In this document: piece by piece, positions 1 to 6,332 of the stretch
How positions within the stretch are numbered: position 1 is the first letter of the stretch
Layout of the letters: the number at the start of each line of letters is the position of its first letter
Source: CADEFF01 sp964569315
Lineage (GTDB): Bacteria > Pseudomonadota > Alphaproteobacteria > Dongiales > Dongiaceae
Reading direction: 5' to 3'
Assembly (NCBI GenBank): GCA_964569315.1
Contig: CAZMUZ010000138.1
Location: 1-8,808 of the forward strand
DNA length: 8,808 nt
The notes under the pieces: model-generated
Told to the model about the DNA's origin: nothing
The model's input: only the letters and a program-made list of their open reading frames with translations
The model's database searches: none
Position numbers and translations under genes: made by a program

Positions 1-2
1 TC

Positions 3-71
3 CTCGCTTATACCGCCCATGCCTATTGGGTCTTCCGCGGCAAGGTCGATCCCGACGCGGGTTATCACTGA
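3..71 (+). CDS. cydB: Cytochrome bd-type quinol oxidase subunit II, C-terminal end (partial)
   Basis: Only the last 22 codons and the TGA stop are in the window; the rest lies off the left edge. The visible tail reads LAYTAHAYWVFRGKVDPDAGYH. A final transmembrane stretch running into 'YWVFRGKV' and ending in 'GYH' is how I recall the C-terminus of CydB/CioB proteins of the cyanide-insensitive bd oxidase type. Subunit II is the membrane partner of the heme-bearing subunit I, and together they oxidise quinol and reduce oxygen in the inner membrane. The call is strengthened by the DUF2474-like gene starting 4 bases downstream, which usually accompanies such subunits. With so little sequence the name rests on tail resemblance plus context, and the cydB/cioB distinction cannot be made here. 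Confidence 0.6.
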   Translation, partial: LAYTAHAYWVFRGKVDPDAGYH

Positions 72-75
72 CGCC

Positions 76-231
76 ATGGTCTCCGACCCGTCGCGAGGCG
101 CGCCGCCGTCCGCGGATCCGAAGCGCCCGCTCTGGAAAAACCTGCTCTGGTTCGTGGGGCTCTGGGCGCTCGGCGTCGGCGTCGTCTCGGCCGTCGCCTA
201 TGGCATCCGGCTCTGGATCGTGCCGGGTTGA
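76..231 (+). CDS. DUF2474-like small membrane protein, probable bd oxidase companion
   Basis: This is a 51-residue protein. Its N-terminus is short, proline-rich and charged (residues 2-18, ending PKRP), followed by one hydrophobic span at about residues 20-45 that begins LWKNLLWFVGLWALGV and ends RLWIVPG. That shape, a tiny single-pass protein with a tryptophan-rich start of the helix and 'IRLW' after it, matches what I know of the DUF2474 family, commonly encoded just after cydB/cioB. The ATG lies 4 bases after the preceding stop, so the two genes are almost certainly cotranscribed. I chose ATG 76 over the in-frame ATG at 19 because the earlier start would overlap the oxidase gene by about 50 bases and give an atypical N-terminus. 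There is no good Shine-Dalgarno, so translation may depend on coupling to cydB. A role as an accessory or assembly subunit, analogous to CydX, is inference. Confidence 0.72.
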   Translation: MVSDPSRGAPPSADPKRPLWKNLLWFVGLWALGVGVVSAVAYGIRLWIVPG

Positions 232-279
232 GAGCGAACCGTCGCCCGCGCCGAACCTGCGGGAAATCCGCCGATAGCC

Positions 280-308
280 TTGGCGGCCGCCATCCGGACG
301 CTTATATC
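280..308 (+). promoter_or_regulatory. Candidate sigma-70 type promoter for pepF
   Basis: TTGGCG at 280-285 and TATATC at 303-308 are separated by exactly 17 bases. The -10 box matches four of six consensus positions and sits in the only AT-rich patch of the 126-base gap between the DUF2474 gene and pepF. It would start transcription near 315, giving a 5' untranslated region of roughly 43 bases that includes the ribosome binding site at 344-350. This is motif matching only. Confidence 0.4.
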
Positions 309-343
309 GCAGGGGTGCCGCTCCGCTCGTTCCGGCCCCTCCC

Positions 344-350
344 GAAGGAA
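344..350 (+). promoter_or_regulatory. Ribosome binding site deciding the pepF start
   Basis: GAAGGAA lies 7 bases upstream of ATG 358. It supports that start over the longer in-frame reading that begins at 280, whose first 26 codons (rich in Arg and Ser) look like translated noncoding sequence. Confidence 0.6.
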
Positions 351-357
351 TTGCCGC

Positions 358-2145
358 ATGCCCGACGATACCAAGCCCGCCGGATCGGCCGCGCCGCTGC
401 CGGTCTGGGATCTCGCCGATCTCTATCCGGGCGCGAAATCGCCGGCGCTGACCGCCGATCTCGAGCGCGCCGCCGGCGACGCCAGGTCCTTCCGGGAAGG
501 GCATGAGGGCAAGCTCGCCGGCCTTTCCGGCGCCGAGCTTGCCGCGGCGGTGCGCCGCTATGAAGCGATCGGCGAACGGCTCGGCCGGCTGCAGAGCTAT
601 GCGCAGCTCGCCTATGCGGCCGACATGACCGACCCCGAGCTGGGGCGGTTCCACCAGACCATCATGGAGCGCAGCACCGACATCGCATCGGATCTCCTCT
701 TCTTTACACTCGAGATCAACCGGATCGAGGAGGATGCGCTCGCAACGAAGCTGAAGGCGCCGGGCCTCGCCCATTATCGTCCCTGGCTCGACCGCATCCG
801 CGCCTTCCGTCCGCATCAGCTTTCCGACGAGGTCGAGCAGACCCTGCATCAGAAGCAGATCACCGGCGGCGCTGCCTGGCAGCGCCTTTTCGACGAGACC
901 ACGGCCGAGATGCGCTTTCCCGTCGACGGCAAGCCGCTCGGCATCGAAGGCGCGCTCACGCTCCTCACCGATCGCGACGGACGGCTGCGGCGCGAAGCAG
1001 CGAAGGCCATCGCCGGCGGCTTCCGCGAGCGGATCAAGACCTTCGCGCTCATCTCCAACACGCTTGCCAAGGACAAGGAGATCGAGGATCGCTGGCGGCG
1101 CTTCCCGCGCCCCGTCTCCGCCCGCAACCTCGCCAACCATGTCGAGGACGAGGTGGTGGATGCCCTCGTGGCGGCGGTCAAGGCGCATTACGCGCCGCTC
1201 TCGCACCGCTACTATCGGCTGAAGGCGAAGTGGTTCGGCCGGTCCGAGCTCGACTATTGGGACCGCAACGCCCCCTTGCCGGACGATACCGACCGGGAGT
1301 TCGACTGGCCGGCGGCGCGCGGCATGGTGCTGGGCGCCTATGGCGCGTTCTCGCCGAAGCTGGCCGAGCTCGGCCGGCGCTTCTTCGACAGGCCCTGGAT
1401 CGACGCGGCCCCTCGGGAGGGCAAGGCGCCCGGCGCCTTCGCCCATCCGACCGTGCCGAGCGCGCATCCCTATCTCCTGATGAGCTATCGTGGCCGCGCG
1501 CGCGACGTGATGACGCTCGCTCACGAACTCGGCCATGGGGTGCATCAGCTCCTGGCGGCGCCGCAGGGGGCGCTCATGTCGGAGACGCCGCTCACCCTCG
1601 CCGAGACGGCGTCGGTATTCGGCGAGATGCTGACCTTCCGCGCCCTGCTGGAGGCCGAGCGCGATCCGCAACGGCGGCGCATCCTCATCGCCGGCAAGGT
1701 CGAGGATATGCTGAACACGGTCGTGCGCCAGATCGCCATGCACGAGTTCGAGCGGCGCTTCCACGATGCGCGCCGCCAGTCCGAGCAGACCGCCGAGGAA
1801 ATCGGCCGGATCTGGCTCGAGACCCAGACCGAAGCCCTCGGCGCCGCCATCCGGCTCGATGCCGACTATGCGCTCTTCTGGGCCTATATCCCGCATTTCA
1901 TCCATTCGGCGTTCTACGTCTATGCCTATGCCTTCGGCGATTGCCTGGTGAATTCGCTCTATGCGGTCTATCGGGAGCGCTCCGCCGATTTCCCGGACAA
2001 GTATTTCGCCCTGCTTGCGGCCGGCGGCAGCAAGAATCATCGCGAGCTGCTGGCGCCCTTCGGCCTCGATGCGGGCGATCCGGCGTTCTGGAGCAAGGGG
2101 CTCGGCGTGATCGGCGGGCTGATCGACGAGCTCGAGACGCTTTGA
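358..2145 (+). CDS. pepF: Oligoendopeptidase F, M3-family zinc metallopeptidase
   Basis: The product is a 595-residue cytoplasmic peptidase predicted to cleave short peptides, as other PepF/M3 enzymes do; no signal peptide is visible. The N-terminus 'PVWDLADLYPG' (about residues 18-27) is typical of PepF proteins. The helical N-terminal region is followed by the catalytic domain. The zinc site is HELGH at residues 389-393 (ligands His389 and His393, catalytic Glu390), followed by LAETASVFGE, whose Glu416 is the expected third ligand. A conserved late segment, PHFIHSAFYVYAYAFG (about 512-527), carries the His/Tyr residues that line the substrate pocket in this family. The length is normal for pepF/M3 proteins of about 600 residues. 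The start is set by the Shine-Dalgarno at 344-350 and the family-like N-terminus. The gene appears monocistronic with its own candidate promoter, and converges on the next gene with a 4-base gap. The natural substrate cannot be deduced. Confidence 0.93.
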   Translation: MPDDTKPAGSAAPLPVWDLADLYPGAKSPALTADLERAAGDARSFREGHEGKLAGLSGAELAAAVRRYEAIGERLGRLQSYAQLAYAADMTDPELGRFHQTIMERSTDIASDLLFFTLEINRIEEDALATKLKAPGLAHYRPWLDRIRAFRPHQLSDEVEQTLHQKQITGGAAWQRLFDETTAEMRFPVDGKPLGIEGALTLLTDRDGRLRREAAKAIAGGFRERIKTFALISNTLAKDKEIEDRWRRFPRPVSARNLANHVEDEVVDALVAAVKAHYAPLSHRYYRLKAKWFGRSELDYWDRNAPLPDDTDREFDWPAARGMVLGAYGAFSPKLAELGRRFFDRPWIDAAPREGKAPGAFAHPTVPSAHPYLLMSYRGRARDVMTLAHELGHGVHQLLAAPQGALMSETPLTLAETASVFGEMLTFRALLEAERDPQRRRILIAGKVEDMLNTVVRQIAMHEFERRFHDARRQSEQTAEEIGRIWLETQTEALGAAIRLDADYALFWAYIPHFIHSAFYVYAYAFGDCLVNSLYAVYRERSADFPDKYFALLAAGGSKNHRELLAPFGLDAGDPAFWSKGLGVIGGLIDELETL

Positions 2146-2151
2146 CGTCTC
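2134..2151. terminator. Small hairpin spanning the convergent stop codons (possible bidirectional terminator)
   Basis: A perfect 6-base inverted repeat, GAGACG (2134-2139) and CGTCTC (2146-2151), encloses a 6-base loop holding the pepF TGA stop. The right arm runs into the stop codon of the minus-strand CPBP gene. It sits exactly where two converging transcripts meet, which is where a shared terminator would be expected. However, the stem is short and no T-run follows on either strand, so it is not a classical intrinsic terminator and may be chance. Confidence 0.25.
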
Positions 2152-2947
2152 AGCCTGCGGCGGCGATGAAGGCGAACAGCACGACGGCGCTGTTGTTGAG
2201 GAGATGCAGCAGGATCGGCGGCCAGAGCGATCCGCTCGCCCGGACGAGCCAGGCGGTGAGGAAACCCATCACCATGATCTCGGCCGTCAGCACGATTCCG
2301 GCGGTTCCGCCCGGCACGAGAAAATAGAAATGCGAGATCCCGAAAAGCGCGCCGCTCACCAGCACGGCGACGATGACGGTGGCCCGTTCGCGGAGCCAGC
2401 GATAGACGAGGCCCCGGAAGAGGGTTTCCTCGGCGACCGCGGTGACCGGCCCGGCGGCCAGCGCCACGACCGCCATCCAGAGTGCGGAATCGGTGCGCAG
2501 GAAGAGCTGCGAGGTGAGCTGCTCCTGCAGGGCGCCCGACGGATCGACCCAGCGGAAAAGAAAGCCGTCGATCAGGAAGAACAGCACGAAGAGCACGGCG
2601 GCCAGCAGGTACCAGCGGCCCTCCGTCCGCCGGAATCCGAGCTCGACCATGCCGATGCCGCGCCGTCGCGCGACCCAGAGGCTGCCGAAGAAGAAGACGG
2701 CCGCGGCCGTCGCCATCGCGACGACGATGACGGCCTGGGTCACGTCCGCCGTCAGCCCCTCGCTGCCGAGCAGCGGCTTGTGGGTGATGAGGCCGTAGAC
2801 GACGCCGATGACGAGCGACGCGGCGATCACCGCGCCCTGCCCGAGGAAGAAGACAAGGGCGATCCAGAGCGCGTCGATGCCGCGCAGACGGCCGTCGCGC
2901 AAGGGAGCGGCGCGGTCGGCGGTCGCGGCGAGGGCGGGATCGGTCAT
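2150..2947 (-). CDS. CPBP-family intramembrane metalloprotease (CAAX protease/bacteriocin-processing type)
   Basis: This is a 265-residue polytopic membrane protein with about seven or eight hydrophobic segments, for example near residues 27-54, 69-93, 112-131, 155-172, 190-208, 217-235 and 241-262. The CPBP (Abi/CAAX-like) glutamic intramembrane protease signature is complete: EETLFRG with Glu173-Glu174 and Arg178, then FGISH with His206, then HLLNNS with His248 and Asn252. Proteins of this family cleave membrane-associated or prenylated substrates. In bacteria most have unknown targets, some in bacteriocin self-immunity; none is hinted at here. The start is uncertain: ATG 2947 (chosen, MTDPALAATADR) or ATG 2983, twelve codons earlier. 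Neither has a clear Shine-Dalgarno. I preferred the shorter form because the extra residues look less protein-like. The gene is convergent with pepF and divergent from the ABC1 kinase gene. Confidence 0.85.
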   Translation of the reverse strand: MTDPALAATADRAAPLRDGRLRGIDALWIALVFFLGQGAVIAASLVIGVVYGLITHKPLLGSEGLTADVTQAVIVVAMATAAAVFFFGSLWVARRRGIGMVELGFRRTEGRWYLLAAVLFVLFFLIDGFLFRWVDPSGALQEQLTSQLFLRTDSALWMAVVALAAGPVTAVAEETLFRGLVYRWLRERATVIVAVLVSGALFGISHFYFLVPGGTAGIVLTAEIMVMGFLTAWLVRASGSLWPPILLHLLNNSAVVLFAFIAAAG

Positions 2948-3037
2948 CGGGAGGGCCTGAACGATGCCGACCGAGACTCGCATGTCGCGGCGACTCGCCG
3001 CAAGCCGGCCGCATCGGATCTCATTTTCCGCAAATTC

Positions 3038-3066
3038 TGGACAGCGTCGAGGCTTCGCCGCAGAAT
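3038..3066 (+). promoter_or_regulatory. Candidate sigma-70 type promoter for the ABC1 kinase gene
   Basis: TGGACA (3038-3043, five of six consensus bases) and CAGAAT (3061-3066, four of six) are spaced by exactly 17 bases, in the divergent region between the CPBP gene and the kinase gene. Transcription would begin near 3073, about 66 bases before ATG 3139. I found no comparably good pair on the minus strand for the CPBP gene. This is motif matching only. Confidence 0.42.
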
Positions 3067-3076
3067 CGGGAGGACC

Positions 3077-3142
3077 ATGTACCCATCGGGGATGATCAGC
3101 GCCGCCAGGGCCCGCCCGTCTCGCACCATGGTCCGGCGATGA
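3077..3142 (+). CDS. Possible 21-codon leader ORF overlapping the ABC1 kinase start
   Basis: ATG 3077 follows a GGGAGG run (3068-3073, spacing only 3 bases) and opens a 21-residue reading frame, MYPSGMISAARARPSRTMVRR. It ends with TGA at 3140-3142, overlapping ATG 3139 of the kinase gene as ATGA. The kinase start itself has no visible Shine-Dalgarno, so a translated leader feeding ribosomes to it would make sense. Against this, the same frame stays open for hundreds of bases upstream because of GC bias, and the peptide resembles no family I know. If transcription starts near 3073, the GGGAGG would largely lie outside the mRNA. I treat it as a weak hypothesis. Confidence 0.2.
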   Translation: MYPSGMISAARARPSRTMVRR

Positions 3143-4494
3143 GCCCGCGTTCCGATCGCAACCGTCTCGTCGGCCGGGTCCGGCGCTATGCCAAGGTGGG
3201 CGGCGCCGTCGGGGGCGCCGCGGCGAAGCTCGCCGGCGGCCGTCTGTTCGGGGTGAAGCTCGACCGCGATCGCCATGCGGCCGACCTGACCGCAGCCTTG
3301 GGCGGCCTCAAGGGGCCGCTGATGAAGGTCGCGCAGATCCTCTCCACCATTCCCGATGCGCTGCCGGCGGAATATGCCGAACGGCTCGCCACGCTGCAGG
3401 CGAACGCGCCGCCGATGGGCTGGAGCTTCGTCAAGCGCCGCATGGCGGCCGAGCTCGGCCCCGACTGGGAACGCCGGTTCCGGAGCTTCGAGCATGAGGC
3501 GGCGGCCGCGGCGTCGTTGGGCCAGGTGCATCGCGCGACCGCGAAGGACGGCGCTCTCCTCGCCTGCAAGCTGCAATATCCGGACATGGCGAGCGCGGTC
3601 GAAGCCGACATCCGCCAGCTCCGCGTCATCCTCGCGCTCTATGGCCGTTACGACCGCGCGATCGACACCGGCAACATCCACGCCGAGATCGCGGCGCGGC
3701 TCCGGGAGGAGCTCGACTACCGGCGCGAGGCGAAGCAGATCGGGCTCTATCGCCTGATGCTCGCGGCGGAGAAGGGCGTCCATCTGCCGGAGCCGGTCGC
3801 CGCGCTCTCGACCGGGCGGCTCCTGACGATGGACTGGCTCGACGGGAAGCCGCTGCTCGATTTCGCCAGGAACGCCCGCAGCGTCGCGCTCCGGAACGAG
3901 GTGGCGCTGCATATGTTCCGCGCCTGGTATGTGCCGTTCTACGGCTATGGCGTGATCCATGGCGATCCGCATCTCGGCAACTATTCGGTCCGGCCCGACG
4001 GCAGCGTCAATCTGCTCGATTTCGGCTGCATCCGCGTCTTCCCGCCGAGCTTCGTGCAGGGCGTCATCGACCTCTACGAGGCGCTGCGCCGCGGCGACGA
4101 CGCGCTCGCGGTCCATGCCTATGAGAGCTGGGGTTTCGCCGGCCTCAATCGCGAGGTGATCGCGGTGCTGAACCGCTGGGCGGGCTTCGTCTACGGCCCG
4201 CTGCTGGAGGACCGCCCGCGCCGAATCCAGGAAAGCGCCTCCGGCGCCTATGGCGCGAAGGTCGCTTCCGAGGTCCATGCCGAGCTGCGCCGGCTGGGGC
4301 CGGTCAAGCCGCCGCGCGAGTTCGTGCTGATGGACCGCGCCGCCGTCGGGCTCGGTTCCGTCTTCCTCCACCTCAAGGCGGAGGTGAACTGGCACCGCCT
4401 GTTCCACGGGCTGATCGAAGGCTTCGACGTCAAGACGCTCGCGAAACGGCAGGCGAAGGCGCTGAAGCAGGCGGGGCTATTGCCGCCTTCGTGA
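3139..4494 (+). CDS. ABC1/UbiB-family atypical protein kinase-like protein
   Basis: The protein has 451 residues and the landmarks of the ABC1/ADCK/UbiB family in order. The N-terminal signature LKGPLMKVAQ (57-66) occupies the place of the KxGQ motif. An alanine-rich loop, AAAAASLGQVH (121-131), replaces the usual glycine-rich loop. Lys144 in LACKLQYP is the probable nucleotide-binding lysine. HGDPHLGN (274-281) forms the catalytic loop, with Asp276 and Asn281, and DFG is at 294-296. Family members support ubiquinone biosynthesis or lipid/quinone handling and show ATPase more than protein kinase activity. No C-terminal transmembrane pair like that of E. coli UbiB is evident, and no ubi gene is visible nearby, so I do not name it ubiB. 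The KVAQ form (Ala for Gly) is odd against the textbook motif but recalls other alphaproteobacterial homologues. No in-frame ATG, GTG or TTG is visible for at least 60 bases upstream of ATG 3139. Confidence 0.88.
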   Translation: MSPRSDRNRLVGRVRRYAKVGGAVGGAAAKLAGGRLFGVKLDRDRHAADLTAALGGLKGPLMKVAQILSTIPDALPAEYAERLATLQANAPPMGWSFVKRRMAAELGPDWERRFRSFEHEAAAAASLGQVHRATAKDGALLACKLQYPDMASAVEADIRQLRVILALYGRYDRAIDTGNIHAEIAARLREELDYRREAKQIGLYRLMLAAEKGVHLPEPVAALSTGRLLTMDWLDGKPLLDFARNARSVALRNEVALHMFRAWYVPFYGYGVIHGDPHLGNYSVRPDGSVNLLDFGCIRVFPPSFVQGVIDLYEALRRGDDALAVHAYESWGFAGLNREVIAVLNRWAGFVYGPLLEDRPRRIQESASGAYGAKVASEVHAELRRLGPVKPPREFVLMDRAAVGLGSVFLHLKAEVNWHRLFHGLIEGFDVKTLAKRQAKALKQAGLLPPS

Positions 4495-4566
4495 CGGGAC
4501 GATGCCTTCGCTCGGAAATCCGCCTCCGATATGCCATGCTGACGGATCGGGGGAGCGGGGGCAGCG

Positions 4567-5406
4567 GTGGCGTCGCTGGATACCGTGGTTTTCGTGGGCG
4601 GCTGCATGCGCAGCGGGACGACGCTCGCCCAGCGGATCCTGTGCTCGGGCAAGGACGCGCATCCGCTTCCCGCCGAATGTCAATATCTGACGTCGCTGCT
4701 TGCCGCCTACCGGAGCGGTGCGGATCGCTTCGATCTCTTCGGCGGCGACTATTTCGGCACGCCGGATGCCTATGAGGCCTTCAATTGCAGGATTCTCGGC
4801 GAGTTCCTGACGGAAACCCATCGCACCCTCGGGCTGCCGCGCCATCTCGTGCTGAAGAATCCGGAGATCACCTTCCACTTCTCCGATCTCGCGAAACTTC
4901 TGCCGGGAGCCCGTTTCCTGCTGGTGATCCGCGACCCGCGCGATACCGTCGCCTCGATGCTCGACGTCGCCGACCGTCACGCGGCGCGCGGTGTGGCAAG
5001 CCCTCTGGCGGCGCTGGGGCGCGACATGAAGAAGCTCTCCGGCCTGTTCCTTCGCTATTACGCAAATCCCTACGCGCACCCGGATCGCTTCGCCAATCGC
5101 CTCATGACGATGTGCTATGAAGACCTGATCTCGAGCCCCGAACAGACTCTGGCGCGCCTCTCGCAGTTCACCGGCATTGCGCTTGAGCCCCGGGCGCTCG
5201 CCGCGCCCGATCCGCAGTCGGTGAGCGCAGGCCTGAAGAACGTCGAAAAGGACCCGGCCTTCTCGGGCGCCTTCTGGTCCGAGAAATGGATGAAGGCGCT
5301 GAGCGGCGACAGCGTCGGCCGCTTCCGCGAGAGGCTGAGCGCCGCCGAGATCGCCACGATCGAAGCGGAGTGTGCGAGCTTCGGCCGCAGCTTCCGCTAC
5401 TGGTGA
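4567..5406 (+). CDS. Sulfotransferase family protein (PAPS-dependent)
   Basis: The product is a 279-residue putative cytosolic sulfotransferase that would move a sulfuryl group from PAPS to an unknown acceptor. Two cofactor motifs are clear. The 5'-phosphosulfate loop is GGCMRSGTTLAQRIL, starting at residue 11 (Arg15, Ser16, Gly17, Thr18, Thr19). The 3'-phosphate motif is LLVIRDPRDTVASML (about 118-132), with Arg122. A later MCYEDLISSPEQTLARLSQF segment (about 181-200) is also typical of bacterial sulfotransferases. The start is GTG 4567: an in-frame TGA at 4540-4542 blocks anything longer, and the next ATG (4606) would destroy the phosphosulfate loop. A purine-rich GGGGAG around 4549-4555 is a loose ribosome binding site. 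It lies 72 bases after the ABC1 kinase gene on the same strand and may be cotranscribed. It ends 9 bases before a convergent gene. No glycan, lipid or PAPS-supply gene nearby suggests the substrate. Confidence 0.85.
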   Translation: MASLDTVVFVGGCMRSGTTLAQRILCSGKDAHPLPAECQYLTSLLAAYRSGADRFDLFGGDYFGTPDAYEAFNCRILGEFLTETHRTLGLPRHLVLKNPEITFHFSDLAKLLPGARFLLVIRDPRDTVASMLDVADRHAARGVASPLAALGRDMKKLSGLFLRYYANPYAHPDRFANRLMTMCYEDLISSPEQTLARLSQFTGIALEPRALAAPDPQSVSAGLKNVEKDPAFSGAFWSEKWMKALSGDSVGRFRERLSAAEIATIEAECASFGRSFRYW

Positions 5407-5415
5407 CCGGAACCC

Positions 5416-5883
5416 CTAGGAGGCGATCGCCCGGCGCCGCTCGAGGCTCGCCGCCGGCCAGAGCGTCTTGGCGTCGTAGTACTCCTCGAAGGCCGGGATG
5501 TTGCCCGGAAGCTGGACCCAGGGCAGCTTGGTGCCGAGATAGATGAAGGCGTCCGGCGGCAGCTTTCCGGGCTCGTCCAGCGTCGCCACCCGGACGAAAC
5601 GAAGCTTCGGCCGCCTGCCATAGTCGCTCCAGACGGCGCTCTGGCATTTCGGGCAGCGATAGATGTCGTGCGGATTGCCGCTGCCGGTCGGCACCGCGAC
5701 GGGCTCCGGCTTGCCGGCGAGGAGCTGGATGCGGTCGGTTTCGATGATCGCATTGATCACGAAGGCGCTGCCGGTCTGATGCTGGCATTCCGTGCAATGG
5801 CAGCAATTCACGAACATCGGCCGGCTCGTGAGCCGATAGCGCACCGCGCCGCAGGCGCAGCCGCCTTCGAAGCTCTCGGTCAT
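5416..5883 (-). CDS. GFA-family zinc-binding protein (second gene of a tandem pair)
   Basis: This 155-residue protein belongs to the GFA (glutathione-dependent formaldehyde-activating enzyme/CENP-V) fold family, small zinc proteins of mostly unproven function. Zinc cysteines appear in the expected order: GCACGAVRY (Cys9, Cys11), CCHCTECQ (Cys28, Cys30, Cys33) and RCPKC (Cys77, Cys80). The C-terminal third contains LPWVQLPGNIPAFEEYYD, common in one branch of the family. ATG 5883 overlaps the stop of the upstream GFA gene as ATGA, implying one transcript and coupled translation. The reading frame remains open far upstream, but that part is the shadow of the neighbouring genes; ATG 5883 puts the conserved GGCACG at the correct place. 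Formaldehyde activation should not be assumed, because no formaldehyde dehydrogenase (adhC/flhA type) gene accompanies it. The family call is firm; the reaction is unknown. Confidence 0.88.
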   Translation of the reverse strand: MTESFEGGCACGAVRYRLTSRPMFVNCCHCTECQHQTGSAFVINAIIETDRIQLLAGKPEPVAVPTGSGNPHDIYRCPKCQSAVWSDYGRRPKLRFVRVATLDEPGKLPPDAFIYLGTKLPWVQLPGNIPAFEEYYDAKTLWPAASLERRRAIAS

Positions 5884-6329
5884 CGGTCCTTCCTCGCGGC
5901 ATCCACGATCTGCTGAATAACGGGATCTTCGTCGGTTCTGAATTGCGGCAGATGATCGCTTATCGCGTCCCAGGGAATCCTGCTTTCGATCCCCGAATGG
6001 CCGAGGTCCGGTGGCCATTCCTCCGGATGATCGAACGTGCCGATGGGCACGCTCACCTTGTCGGTCTTGTCGCGGAAGACGAGCGGCGATCCGCAGGCGC
6101 CGCAAAATCCCCGCTCGGCGAACGCCGAGGAGCGGTAATAGACCGGCTCGCCGCGGGTGAACCGGAAAGCGTGCCGCGGCAGGAAGGCCCAGACCATATG
6201 CGGCCCGCCCGCGCTCCGCTGGCACATCCGGCAATGGCAGATGCCGACATTGCCGGGCGGCTCGGTCGATTCGAATCGCACCGCGCCGCAGAGGCAGCCG
6301 CCGGCGACCGGTATCGTCTTTTCGACCAC
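5880..6329 (-). CDS. GFA-family zinc-binding protein (first gene of a tandem pair)
   Basis: This 149-residue protein has the same fold as its downstream neighbour. Its zinc cysteines are GGCLCGAVRF (Cys12, Cys14), CHCRMCQR (Cys31, Cys33, Cys36) and FCGACGSPL (Cys76, Cys79). The start is GTG 6329: no ATG precedes the conserved GGCLCG at a sensible distance, and a strong purine tract (6333-6343) sits immediately upstream. The middle contains FRFTRGEP and, later, DLGHSGIESRIPWDAI, a C-terminal segment seen in other GFA proteins. The two copies differ clearly outside the cysteine motifs, so this is an old duplication or an assembled pair rather than a recent repeat. The gene is divergent from pntAA across a 133-base gap that should hold both promoters. 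The substrate is unknown. Confidence 0.86.
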   Translation of the reverse strand: MVEKTIPVAGGCLCGAVRFESTEPPGNVGICHCRMCQRSAGGPHMVWAFLPRHAFRFTRGEPVYYRSSAFAERGFCGACGSPLVFRDKTDKVSVPIGTFDHPEEWPPDLGHSGIESRIPWDAISDHLPQFRTDEDPVIQQIVDAARKDR

Positions 6330-6332
6330 GAA

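Noticed and set aside
19..75. Longer N-terminus for the DUF2474 protein
   Set aside because: It overlaps the end of the oxidase gene and adds residues atypical of the family. ATG 76 fits better.
268..286. CCGCC/GGCGG inverted repeat after the DUF2474 gene as terminator
   Set aside because: It has a five-base stem with a nine-base loop and no T-run, and it overlaps the candidate pepF promoter. Too weak to call.
1230..2327. 365-codon plus-strand frame within pepF
   Set aside because: It is an alternative frame of a confidently identified peptidase, arginine-rich and without any motif.
2944..4407. 487-codon open frame on the minus strand opposite the ABC1 kinase gene
   Set aside because: It lies antisense to a kinase gene with all family motifs and has an Arg/Ala/Glu-rich, domain-free composition. 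It is a GC-bias shadow.
4495..4566. Separate promoter for the sulfotransferase
   Set aside because: The best pair (TTCGCT, 17 bases, TATGCC) matches only three of six positions in each box, not enough to report.
5422..5431. Palindrome GGCGATCGCC near the end of the second GFA gene
   Set aside because: It lies in coding sequence, occurs once, and such GC palindromes are expected by chance in this base composition. There is no sign of an operator or HIP1-like repeat family.
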